Below are positions 11,860-21,231 of a stretch of 64,000 bases of DNA, one piece after another. Within the stretch, counting starts at the first letter, position 1, and each line of letters opens with the position of its first letter. The stretch comes from Silene conica (Eukaryota > Streptophyta > Magnoliopsida > Caryophyllales > Caryophyllaceae). The translations under genes were made by a program, and so were the position numbers. The notes under the pieces are model-generated. The model saw only the letters and a list, made by a program, of their open reading frames with translations, ran no database searches and had not been told where the DNA came from. The DNA lies in the NCBI GenBank assembly GCA_029255685.2, contig CM055315.2, forward strand, positions 52,543,358 through 52,607,357. Direction: 5' to 3'.

Positions 11860-12970
11860 ACTGGGTGGCGGATGTGCATTGATTATAGACAGTTAAATGC
11901 CACCACCAAGAAAGACCATTTCCCCCTTCCTTTTGTTGACCAAATGACTGAAAGACTGGCTTCTAACAAATTCTTCTGTTTTCTAGATGGTTATTCAGGT
12001 TTTTTCCAGATTCCCATCCATCCTGATGATCAGAGTAAGACTACTTTTACATGTCCACAGGGTGTTTTTGCTTATCGCAGGATGCCTTTTGGGTTATGCA
12101 ATGCTCCTGCTACCTTTCAAAGGTGTATGATGGGTATCTTTTCTGACTTTATAGAAAACATTATGGAGGTATTTATGGATGATTTCTCTGTTTACGGTAA
12201 TGCTTTTGATCAATGCTAAGCTAATCTTGATAAAGTCTTGCAGCGATGTATTGATGTAAACCTTGTCTTAAACTGGGAAAAGTGTCATTTTATGGTTACT
12301 GAAGGGGTAGTGTTAGGGCATCTAATTTCAGATAAAGGTATACATGTAGATAAAGCAAAGGTGCAGGTGATTGAGCAATTACGCCCTCCTGTTAATGTCA
12401 AGGGGGTGAGGAGTTTCTTAGGACACGCAGGTTTTTACAGGCGTTTCATTATGGACTTCTCTAAAATTGCCAAACCGCTTACACAATTGCTTCTTAAAGA
12501 TGCCATCTTTGATTTTACTGATGAGTGCCTTTCAGCTTTTAACAGGTTGAAGGAAGCTTTGATCTCAGCACCAATTATCCAGCCACCAGATTGGGATCTC
12601 CCATTCGAGATCATGTGCGATGCTAGTGACTACGCTGTAGGTGTTGTGTTAGGTCAAAGGAAGAACAAGGCTCTTAATGCTATATACTATGCGAGCCGCA
12701 CCCTAGATGAGACTCAAGTCAACTATTTCACTACTGAAAAAGAGATGCTAGCTGTCATATTTGCCTTAGAAAAATTCAGGTCCTATTTGGTAGGTAATAA
12801 GGTAATTGTTTACACTGACCATGCAGCTTTGAAAGGTCTTTTTCAGAAGAAGGATTCAAAGCCAAGGCTTTTAAGATGGATACTCCTTCTCCAAGAGTTT
12901 GACATTGAGATTAGGGACAATAAAGGCGCAGAAAACGTGGTAGCTGACCACCTATCTCGCCTACAGTTGA
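11860..12970 (+). pseudogene. Athila reverse transcriptase and RNase H region
   Basis: Gypsy reverse transcriptase signatures CIDYRQLNATTKKDHFPLPF, FLDGYSGFFQI, MPFGLCNAPATFQRCM and the catalytic FMDDFSVYG are all visible, followed by the thumb ([11 protein letters not shown]) and RNase H ([42 protein letters not shown]). These strings are characteristic of the plant Athila/Tat branch. Would copy the element's RNA to DNA. The region is broken; extents are given by domain. Confidence 0.93.
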
Positions 12971-13219
12971 CTGATGGGGAAGATTCTTTACCTATTGATG
13001 ATTCATTTCCTGATGAGAGTTTATTTATCATTAATAGTTCAGGTTCTTATCCCCCTCCTTGGTATGCTGATTTTGCTAACTTTGCTGTCACAGGTAAAAT
13101 CCCTCCTGAGTTGTTATGGCAACAAAAGAAGAGATTTATGTTCGATGCAAAACAGTATTTTTGGGATAACCCTTATGTTTTTAAAGAATGCGGAGATGGA
13201 CTTATCCGGAGATGCGTCC

Positions 13220-14343
13220 CCTAATGGGAGGTGAAGGACATTCTGGAAGCATGTCACTCTTCTGCCTATGGTGGTCACCACGGTCCATCTAGGACCGTGG
13301 CCAAGGTATTATAGTCTGGTTTTTATTGGCCTACTTTGCATGCTGACTGTAGGAATTTTGTAGGTAACTGTGATGCCTGTCAAAGAACTGGGAATGTCTC
13401 AAGAAGACATGAGATGCCGCAGGTTGGTATTTTAGAGGTAGAGATTTTTGATGTCTGGGGCATCGATTATCAAGGACCTTTTCCTAGTAGTCAAGGTAAC
13501 AGGTTTATTCTTGTGGCTGTTGATTATGTGTCTAAGTGGGTAGCAGCTATTGCTACTCCCCATTGTGATGCGAAGGCTGTTATAAAGATGTTTAAAAAAA
13601 TCATATTTCCTCGTTTTGGTGTCCCTAGGGTTGTCATAAGTGATGGAGGTATGCATTTTAAGGAGAAACGCTTAGGTGACTTGTTAAATAAATTCGGTGT
13701 CCAACACCGTAGGGGTTTAGCTTATCACCCTTAGACTAGTGGTCAAGTTGAGATCTCTAATAGAGAACTCAAGGAGACCCTAGCCAAAGTAGTTTCTAAG
13801 TCTAGGAAAGATTGGAGCCTAAAACTTGATGATGTTTTATGGTCCTATAGAACCGCGTTCAAAACCCCAATAGGAATGTCACCATTCCGATTGATTTATG
13901 GTAAGACTTGTCATTTACCAGTAGAGTTAGAACGTAAGTCTTGGTGGGCTATATGTGATCTTAATTTAGACCCTAATCTTTCCCGTGAGAAACGTCTGTT
14001 GCAGCTCAACGAGTTAGAAGAATTCAGATTGTTAGCCTATGACAATGCCAGGATTTACAAGGAGAAAACAAAGCGCTGGCATGACAAGAGAATCATTAGG
14101 CGTGATTTTCAGGTAGGTGATAGGGTGTTGCTTTTTAACGCTCGTATTCGTCTTTTTCCTAGTAAGCTGAAATCCAGGTGGAGCGGACCTTACACCATCA
14201 CAGCTGTCTCAAAATTCGGGTCAATCGAATTCGAAACCTCATCTGGTGAGAGGTTCAAAGTCAATGGCCAGTATGTGAAGCACTTCAGAGGAGAGAACGA
14301 ATTTGTCGGAAAGGTCGAAGTTTCTTACTTTGACCCTTTTTAG
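13220..14343 (+). pseudogene. Athila integrase region
   Basis: Contains the zinc-binding end ([15 protein letters not shown]), the catalytic core ([26 protein letters not shown], shown here in part as [20 protein letters not shown]) and the C-terminal region ending near 14,340 ([27 protein letters not shown]). Broken, part of the Athila fossil. No chromodomain is seen, as expected for Athila. Confidence 0.9.
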
Positions 14344-14755
14344 GATGCTTCTCGATAGGTAAAAAGGTCGTGCGGGACCTCTTAAACCAGCGCTACACGG
14401 GAGGCAACCCGTGCTCTAGCTTAAATTTACGTTTTTTTTTTTTCCCGTTTTATCCTTGATGAAATTTTAAGTTCTGCAGAAAAATAGAAGAACTCGTCAG
14501 TACAGCGGTCGACCGATCCAACTACTAGGTCGACCGACCTTCTGGCAGCTTTAAATATTTTCTGACAGGTTAAGTAAAATTTGCAGAACAGGTAGGAAGG
14601 ACGGAAGTCGACCGACCGAGAATTGCGGTCGACCGACCGCGCGTGTTTTTTCCGGTTTTTTTTTTAGAGTCAAAGTCACGGGTGTTTTGTGTTTTGAAAA
14701 CACAATTTTTGCCTTCATTTGCTCACACTTTCTGCATCCTTCTTGCTCTCTTAAA
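14344..14755 (+). other. Athila post-pol stretch, cut short at a junction with E LTR
   Basis: Short 3' sequence after integrase, with two pairs of the GTCGACCGACC motif (about 14,505-14,541 and 14,607-14,640). Athila elements often carry a long region here, sometimes with an env-like gene; nothing of that kind is present. At about 14,752-14,756 the sequence switches to E LTR, matching 6,772 onward. Confidence 0.8.
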
Positions 14756-15732
14756 ACCCTTTTATGAAAATGTAAGCTTTTAACAAGACTAATTAAAACA
14801 TTGTTCCAGAACACAACAGAAACTTGTAAAAATCATAATAAATTCAAAACGTTATAATTTTGTGTATGCGTGGTTTTATTAGATTCCGTTATGTGTCTAA
14901 AACATATTGTTAGCCGTGAATGTTGTCTCAAAAATGGGTTTATCAGATCTAAAAACGCGTTTTAAAAACAATGGTCAGAAACTGAGTCATGCAAAGGTTT
15001 ACATCATCAATCCTTCTTAACAAATCAAAATGAGTTGATTCAAAAGCCTATTATCATCTAGACTCAAAGTGTTTTAACATATTAAAAGATGAGACACTGA
15101 TTCATTTTATAAATAGGGTTTGATGACTCTTTAAGTGAGATCTAGTGATTCGGTTAAACAGAAAACATGCTGTAATATATAATTTTTCATTTCTAAACGG
15201 TACATGCAAACGTCCTAATTTTTGGTGAGTGTTTTTATAACAACTTAAGGAAATTCCCAAATTCTTATCTTCTGAAAATACTCATTTTAACATTGATTTC
15301 AGACCTACTACATGCATGCTACGTTTTTGACAAATTAGTGGTTTTTACTAGATTCAATTCTTTGCATGCATGGTTGTAAATTCATATGTTCAAGTATAGA
15401 TGTTAAAAGACATGTGAATGCATGTTAAAAGTTATACAATCAGATTTGAAGGGTTCATAAGAGCTTACTTAGTGTAGAAGTTGAAGTAATGGCAAGTTCC
15501 TCCTTCCTCACAACCCTTTTCTTCTTCTCCTTCTTATTCTCTCTTCCTTACTCTATTTTATTTTTGTTGTTTGTGTGTGTTTTGTGTGGGGAAGGGCGGG
15601 TGTCTTAAGTGATTTAAAGGAGGTATGAAAAAAAAGAAACACAAGTATGGGGAAGGGGGAGGAGTGGCGGCCCAAGGTGCATTGGGAAGGGGAGAGGTTT
15701 TCTTCTTTTCCTCTTTCCCATGCATGTGTAAT
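14756..15732 (-). repeat. Second copy of part of the E1 3' LTR (tandem duplication)
   Basis: Matches 6,772-7,750 with about eight differences in 977 bases and ends in the same GTAAT in front of an Athila LTR. At several differing positions it keeps the state also seen in the E1 5' LTR (near 22,890-23,850), so the 6,772-7,750 copy seems to hold most of the newer changes. Confidence 0.93.
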
Positions 15733-17005
15733 TGATACGTGCCTATTTTATGCATTTTATTTATTCTTTTGGCACGTATTTTCTTATATTTTCGTGACTT
15801 TTAGTTGCTATTTCTCCCGAAACGGTTTACTTTGGCATTTCTATGTTTTAAATGTAGGAATACGCGGAAGTGAGCAAAACTGAACCTTATTTGCCTTTCG
15901 GAAGCTGTTTTGAGTACTAATGCAGAGCAAGGATCCGAGTTGCACACCCGAGTGTTATCATTGGGCCAAATTAAAGCTGAAACGAACAAGAAGCGGTCGA
16001 CCGACCCATCAGAGAGGTCGACCGACCTAAGCCCAATTCGCGGAAAAGCCCAGCATCGATAGAAGCGGTCGACCGACCCGCAAAAGAGGTCGACCGACCC
16101 GGAAGCTGCAGCCGCGACTTTTATTTCGTGTTTGTACTTACCTAATCTTGTAATTATAGTTATTTAAGAAGACCAAAACTCTACAATTAGGTCAAGCTTT
16201 TCATTATCAAGCAATTCTATTAGCAAGGAATTTATGTTAGAAGAACTCCATAATTTTAGAAAGAGATTTTATTCCAAGTTTTCATCTTTTGTTCTTAATT
16301 CCAATTAAGTTGTAAGTTTGCTACATTTAATCTTTTCCTTTTAATTTAATCTTGTTGTTCATTTTGTTGTTATTCCTTAATTCATGTTCCCCCTTTTATT
16401 ATCATCTTTAATTATGTTAATTTCTTTGATGTTCTTAGTTATTGTTAGTTTCATAATTAGAAGTATGCGTAGCTAATTCTTGTGATTAGGAATTAGGGGA
16501 ACCATGGTAAAGAATTGATCTTGATAGTTTAATGACTGAATTACCAATCCCCCATTGTTGTTGGTGAACTAATCCTTAGGATTGAAAGATTATTAGGATT
16601 AGTTTAACAACAACTTTGGGATTGCCATATGAACGAAAGTTTAGTGCTTTTCTAGGAACCCTAAGACCGTAAGGATTGGGTAGAATATTGACCTAAAGGT
16701 TTATTCTTTGTTCCTTGGGATTGTGTTATTTGGTTATTTTACCTTTCATTGACTTGTTTTAACCATGGGGAACCAAAGTTCCTAATCTCCTTTTTACCTT
16801 GTTTTATTTCTCTTGTTTATTTTGTCCTTTTAGTTATTAGTTTAAATCTCAAATCAACCCCCCTTTTGGTTACTTGTAATAGACTTTAAATTCACCAACA
16901 TAATTAACCTTGTCTCCTTGTGGTTCGACCCTTGACTTATCCTATCTAAGTTTAAGCTGAGGTTTTATAAATCGTATCTTTGGCACCCCTCAACGACGGG
17001 TGTCA
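15733..17005 (+). repeat. Second Athila LTR, solo-LTR-like in context
   Basis: 1,273 bases, same TGATACGTGCC and GGGTGTCA ends as 7,751-9,024. Left flank is E LTR with GTAAT (15,728-15,732), right flank is GTAAT plus E LTR (17,006). It is therefore a complete insertion site on its own, as a solo LTR would be. Confidence 0.93.
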
Positions 17006-17165
17006 GTAATCGTACCGGACTTTTTCGTCGTTTACGGTTTTTCGTGCGACGGTTTTACGTACGTAATTCTCGGTTATTAATTAAATCATACCCGAATTTA
17101 ATTAATACTCGAGCTTAAATTAAATTCTCCGTAAAAAAATTAATACAGATATTGCGGGTGTTATA
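17006..17165 (-). repeat. E1 3' LTR, proximal part
   Basis: First 160 bases of the E1 3' LTR (minus strand start TATAACACCCGC at 17,165). Matches 23,838-23,997, 27,852-28,010 and 50,240-50,415. Confidence 0.9.
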
Positions 17166-17178
17166 ATCTGCCCGCCTT
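17166..17178 (-). promoter_or_regulatory. Polypurine tract of E1
   Basis: On the minus strand AAGGCGGGCAGAT sits directly in front of the LTR start. The same tract is at 50,227-50,239 in E2, and a related purine run precedes the L 3' LTR. Confidence 0.75.
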
Positions 17179-17339
17179 AAAAACGAACTTCGTCCTCGAA
17201 GTTTAAAAATTACCCTCTACGTGCAAAGCTAACGCTATCATCTACAACAGTCTCTTAAAATGCAAGGAAAACAGAAGAAATTAAAAAAATTGCAGGTATT
17301 ACATCCTACCTCCCTTTAAGAGTGTTGCGTGCTCGTAAC

Positions 17340-17473
17340 TAGGTAATTACCTCGAAAAGCTATGAGTATTTAAGTTTCATGGCCTCCTCGGCTTCCCACG
17401 TGGCCTCCCCGGTGTTATGGATCGACCATAGCACCTTGATTATACGGGTCTCTCCATTTCGGGTCTTTCGAAC
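17340..17473 (-). pseudogene. Chromodomain/integrase end remnant of E1
   Basis: Minus-strand coding scrap reading VRKTRNGETR and TEEATWEAEEAM, the characteristic end of a chromovirus integrase chromodomain. It continues, across the Z insertion, the scrap at 18,980-19,106. It shows that E descends from a Tekay-type chromovirus. Part of a broken element. Confidence 0.85.
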
Positions 17474-17867
17474 TTTACTGTAATACCTCAAAATTTCATT
17501 ACGATATCTACATTTATAGTTGTTATACTTGTTGTGTCGATGGTATTTAAACGTTGTTGGTATTTGCTAAAGTTGTTGTAAGAGGGTTTATGACTTGTGT
17601 TCGTAAGGGGAATCAATCTTGAGACCTCATGCACTAGTATGGGCCTCGATTTTTGTGCGTTATACTAACAGCCCATACTTAGTTTTTACAACCCTTGCTA
17701 ACCCTACCCCCATGCCGTCATGTTTATAACACTTTTACCCTAGCTTAACCTACCCTAATTCCCATCTAAACACCACACAAACCTCAGCCGTCACACCTAG
17801 GTGGTAACATGAAGTCTCTCGGTGGTTGTAAGGCAAGCAAGGGGTGGTCGAATAACTCGTAAAGTAG

Positions 17868-18030
17868 GTATGTATTAGTATTATTATTATTATTATTATT
17901 ATTTTTAGTAACTCTTATTAATATTATTATCATTATTATGTTGGTATTATTATTATTAATAATATTTATGGAGTTGTTAATTGTTATGGTTAGTATTATT
18001 TATTACTAATAATAAATAATAATGTTATTA
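17868..18030 (+). repeat. TTA/AAT microsatellite and AT-rich tract in Z
   Basis: (TTA)n and related trinucleotides. The matching tract in the right arm is 37,830-38,010 and is longer and more varied. The left arm's missing block begins here. Confidence 0.85.
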
Positions 18031-18411
18031 GTTATTCGTTTATGCTAGTTAAAGTTGGTGAGTCGGGAAATTTATGAGTCATGAAGTTTCTACTTTGGGA
18101 AGCTTCTATTTTTGGAAACTTTCCACTTGTGAAAGGTTTCTATTTATCGTAAGTGTGGGTTGTTTATGGGGTTCAGGAAGGTTACTAATTCGTTACGAAT
18201 ACGTGTTTAGGTAGCGGTTTTCGCGTGGAACATTTCTAGCGAGCTTTGGATTTGTCTGCACTGCTGCAATTCGAGGTAGGGGAAATACCGTGTATATAAT
18301 GATGAATAATTTATTTGTTATTTGATGGTGACCATGTTTATTTTATATATTATATGATTGTTATATCGTGCTATTCATTTATATCATTCTGAGATACGAT
18401 ACGAGGTGATG

Positions 18412-18564
18412 ATAAATGGGTCTTGTGATTGGTGCGGAGTTAATGGGTCTTGTGATTGGTGTGGAGATAATGGGTCTTGTGATTGGTGCGGAGTTAATGG
18501 GTCTTGTGATTGGCGTGGAGATAACGGGTCTTGTGATTGGTGTGGAGATTATTGGGTCTTGTGA
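18412..18564 (+). repeat. 27-base tandem repeat in Z, left copy
   Basis: About five to six units of AATGGGTCTTGTGATTGGTG plus GGAG and two to three more bases. It produces open frames with repeated GSCDWCG peptides that I judge to be by-products. Confidence 0.93.
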
Positions 18565-18979
18565 TACGGAGTGGAGATGTTTGACTTTCTATTCAAAGCA
18601 ATGTTTGACTATTTATTTTCCTCTACTCAACCTCGTGGTTGACCCTGTGTATTCGTGATCACCTGTGATGAACCAAATTATTTGGGAGCAGATTGACAGG
18701 TGCTTGAGACTGTGGGAGCTAAGGGAAGGGAGAGCTTGGATCCGGACCAGACCATAGTCTAGATCACCATAGTCGTCTTATCATGAGTTGTACTTTATTT
18801 TTCCTAAGACAGTTTTGAAAATGGTTGTAAGAACTTGTTACTGAGTTTAACTTTTAATAATTAAAGTACTGTTATCTTTCCCTTGTATCTACTGCCTCGG
18901 GAAACCGAGATGGTAACACCCTTATTTATCTGGGGAGTCCTAGTACATGCCCTTAAATAAATGGGGGTGTTACATTTAC

Positions 18980-19106
18980 TATCCAAGATCTTAACAGGCC
19001 GCTCCTCGTAAGTAAGTGAATTGTCGAGCTCTAGTGCTACCTCTCTAATTCGTTCGAAGATCCCATACAAACCTATATATTTTAGGCTCAACTTATTTCC
19101 CTTCAA
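18980..19106 (-). pseudogene. Integrase tail remnant of E1
   Basis: Minus-strand scrap with KLSLKYIGLYGIFERIREV and PVKILDSK, recognisable as the GPF-like end of a Tekay-type integrase. Mirror copy at 36,758-36,889. Part of a broken element. Confidence 0.8.
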
Positions 19107-21165
19107 ACAAAATCGTATTACCCTCGTAATGGGTTATTCTCTCCATAACACTTTTTATTTCACCTGTTATTAAATAATCGGTCATTATCCATTCATAAGT
19201 TAAGTGCGAGCGCTCGATGTTTCTCTTTAGTCAACTATATCTTATAGCCAAAATTTAAAATTTTTCCCTATTACCTCAAGTCGAAATAAATTTATCCTCA
19301 AATAGTCAAATAATCTTAAACTATTAACTACTTCGGTATGCCGGTATGTCACTAAATCCGCATATGCGTGAAATTATAGTCACCCTTTACTTAATTCTCA
19401 TATTACACCGTCGTACTATCATTCCCAAAATCTCATAACATTCTGTGTCTCTCATCAGTAATTCAATTTAGCAACCATAGTCGATCCTTATTTGAAAACT
19501 TCAAAATTCATTTCTCCATCTCTTAACAATGAATCCGTTAAATATGTCAAACCTCTTAATACCTATTAAAACCAATACATAATCTGATAAATTTAGCATT
19601 TTCCATCGACATTAAATCTCTAATTAGCCATCAAACTTTTTCCACAAATTCACTCTTACCGATACTAAGTCTTCCGAGCATAAATTGCTTAAACATTATT
19701 ATCTTATATCCCACATACCACAAGTATGTATTCAATATTTACGACAAAAGCTTCCGAAATTCTTATAACTTTTACCTCAAATAATAAGTGTTCCTCAATA
19801 AGCTCAATTCATATGATACTAGATCAATCTTTCGTTTTATTCACGGTGTACTTTCATTGGTCATGTCCATTAGTTGCAAACAAAAATATGTATTCCAAGA
19901 TCATATCTTAACTTCATCAAATATATTAATTTCACTTGATCCTTTGTGAAATCAATATATACCAATCTTTAAGTCCTCTAAGTCCTCTTCATTGTTACAT
20001 TATATGTCCACAATTGATCATAATCACATGACTTGCTAATCAATCCATACTGCCTTGTCCAATACACTAACTAGAATTCCTTCAAGTTTATTGATAATCT
20101 AATTTCTTAATGTATCCCCAATAAAATCCATTTACATCACTTTAGGTCAAATGTGCTACTCCTCCTAAAGGTTTAATGTCGTCCTTTCCGCTCATATGTA
20201 CTAATGTTCAAATCTACTCCTTAGTATTAATTATCTCAACAAATCTCATCATGTAAGAATCACTACTGTTTGGTCAAAGCTTTTCATTTCCTCAAGTCAT
20301 GTTGCCACCAAAATTGGCTATGTCTTAACTCTGTAATTTCTTTGTCATAACTAAAGCAAAAGGAGTGTATGCCTTATCTATGCAGTTCTCCACAAAATAC
20401 ATTGATAACTTATATATAAAAATTTACATCCCGATAACGCATTCATACTTACATCATAGATATCACTCAATGCATTAAGTAGAGTTAATATGATAAAATT
20501 ACACCTTAATATCCTTGCACTAACTCGGACCCGGCCCTAATGATCACCTATAATATTCATATTCATAACTATCACTCCAATTGATCAAATCCTAGTACCT
20601 TAATTCCTTTCTTTTATACCTTTCAGTAAATAGTTTCTACTCATGCTATCTATACCACTCATCCCCACATAACATCATCCTCATCATCAAACATCATAGC
20701 ATAAAAGTTAATCCCTTATTTATTTATTTTTTTTCCAAATAGTTCTTAATAACCTTCCAAGAAAAGTTAACCACTTATAAATCCTAATACTTTTCTTATC
20801 ACCATAATACATTATGAATTCATTGATACCTCACCTAAGTAGCTAGATTATTATTCCGCAACTTTTATGCACATGACTAACTCTTTGTAACGTCTCTAGT
20901 TTTCCATATTCACAAATTCAATACGCAACTTCCTTTTTTTTCAACTCACTATTTTTGGGGCCTCTAAATTGGCAACCATAAATAGGTGAATTCAATAAGA
21001 TGGGAGGTAAGCCTTTGGGCCTATTATTTTTCCCCGCTTAAGCCCAAAAGCACAAGGCCTTGTTACTAAGTGGTGGGTGGAAGTTATTATAAACATATCA
21101 CAAGCCTCACATTCTACCGATGTGGGACAAATCTCCACACAAACTTTCCTCTCATACTCTTAGGG
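19107..21165. other. AT-rich internal sequence of E1 without recognisable genes
   Basis: About 2 kb, mirrored at 34,614-36,757. No open frame above about 70 codons has family features. The 21,000-21,172 end includes a block with CCGATGTGGGAC, a string common in plant LTRs, and ends GGGTGTTACA like an LTR (Y). I could not find the far end of Y. Confidence 0.6.
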
Positions 21166-21231
21166 TGTTACAAAGTGGTATCAGAGCAACCCTGCGACCG
21201 ACTGGTGAGCGCCTGATACCACTTTGTAACA
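21166..21231. repeat. Head-to-head LTR end / primer-binding-site palindrome, left arm
   Basis: TGTTACAAAGTGGTATCAG (21,166-21,184) and its exact reverse complement (21,213-21,231) around 28 bases. Each half is an LTR end, three bases (AAG) and a primer-binding site of the initiator-tRNA-Met type. One half belongs to E1 (minus strand, LTR from 21,225), the other to LTR end Y (plus strand). Same structure at 34,548-34,613. Confidence 0.95.
21210..21221 (-). promoter_or_regulatory. Primer-binding site of E1
   Basis: Minus strand TGGTATCAGGCG, three bases after the 5' LTR end. Similar to the TGGTATCAGAGC sites complementary to initiator tRNA-Met that most plant Gypsy chromoviruses use. Confidence 0.8.

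Larger units (their letters stand above)
7751..17005 (+). mobile_element. Athila-lineage Gypsy element with a later tandem duplication
   Basis: Fossil Ty3/Gypsy element, plus strand, inserted in the E1 3' LTR with 5-base duplication GTAAT (7,746-7,750 and 17,006-17,010). Empty sites are visible at 23,841, 28,010 and 50,413. Parts: 5' LTR 7,751-9,024; primer-binding site about 9,028-9,047; gag and protease from 9,197; reverse transcriptase/RNase H and integrase up to 14,343; a short post-pol stretch to about 14,755; then 977 bases of E LTR again (14,756-15,732) and a second LTR (15,733-17,005). The coding region is broken in about half a dozen places. The two LTRs differ at roughly 20 positions in 1.27 kb, which with common plant rates suggests well under one million years or slightly more. 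Confidence 0.93.
17479..18974 (+). mobile_element. Solo LTR Z, left arm copy
   Basis: TGTAATACCTC to GGGGGTGTTACA, flanked by TTTAC on both sides (17,474-17,478 and 18,975-18,979), with no internal region: a solo LTR left by LTR-LTR recombination. It sits inside the chromodomain coding of E1. Its mirror copy is 36,890-49,926 in the right arm, there opened by element L. The left copy lacks about 0.8 kb present in the right copy, near the TTA microsatellite at 17,878. LTR ends resemble those of L. Confidence 0.92.
17166..21224 (-). other. E1 internal region
   Basis: Minus-strand internal part of E1. In order from the primer site: a 46-base double primer-site segment, a second LTR-like end (Y, ends 21,172), about 2.1 kb of AT-rich sequence without recognisable domains, an integrase tail scrap (about 18,980-19,106), the solo LTR Z (17,479-18,974), the chromodomain end (about 17,340-17,473) and a 3' untranslated stretch with the polypurine tract. 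Confidence 0.8.

Noticed and set aside
14344-14755. Possible env-like gene of Athila
   Set aside because: Only about 400 bases remain after pol before the junction with E LTR, and no membrane-protein frame is visible.
18358-18658. Open frames with repeated GSCDWCG or GLVIG peptides (also 37,206-37,506)
   Set aside because: They are translations of a 27-base tandem repeat in solo LTR Z; the same DNA is open in two frames, which indicates composition and not selection.
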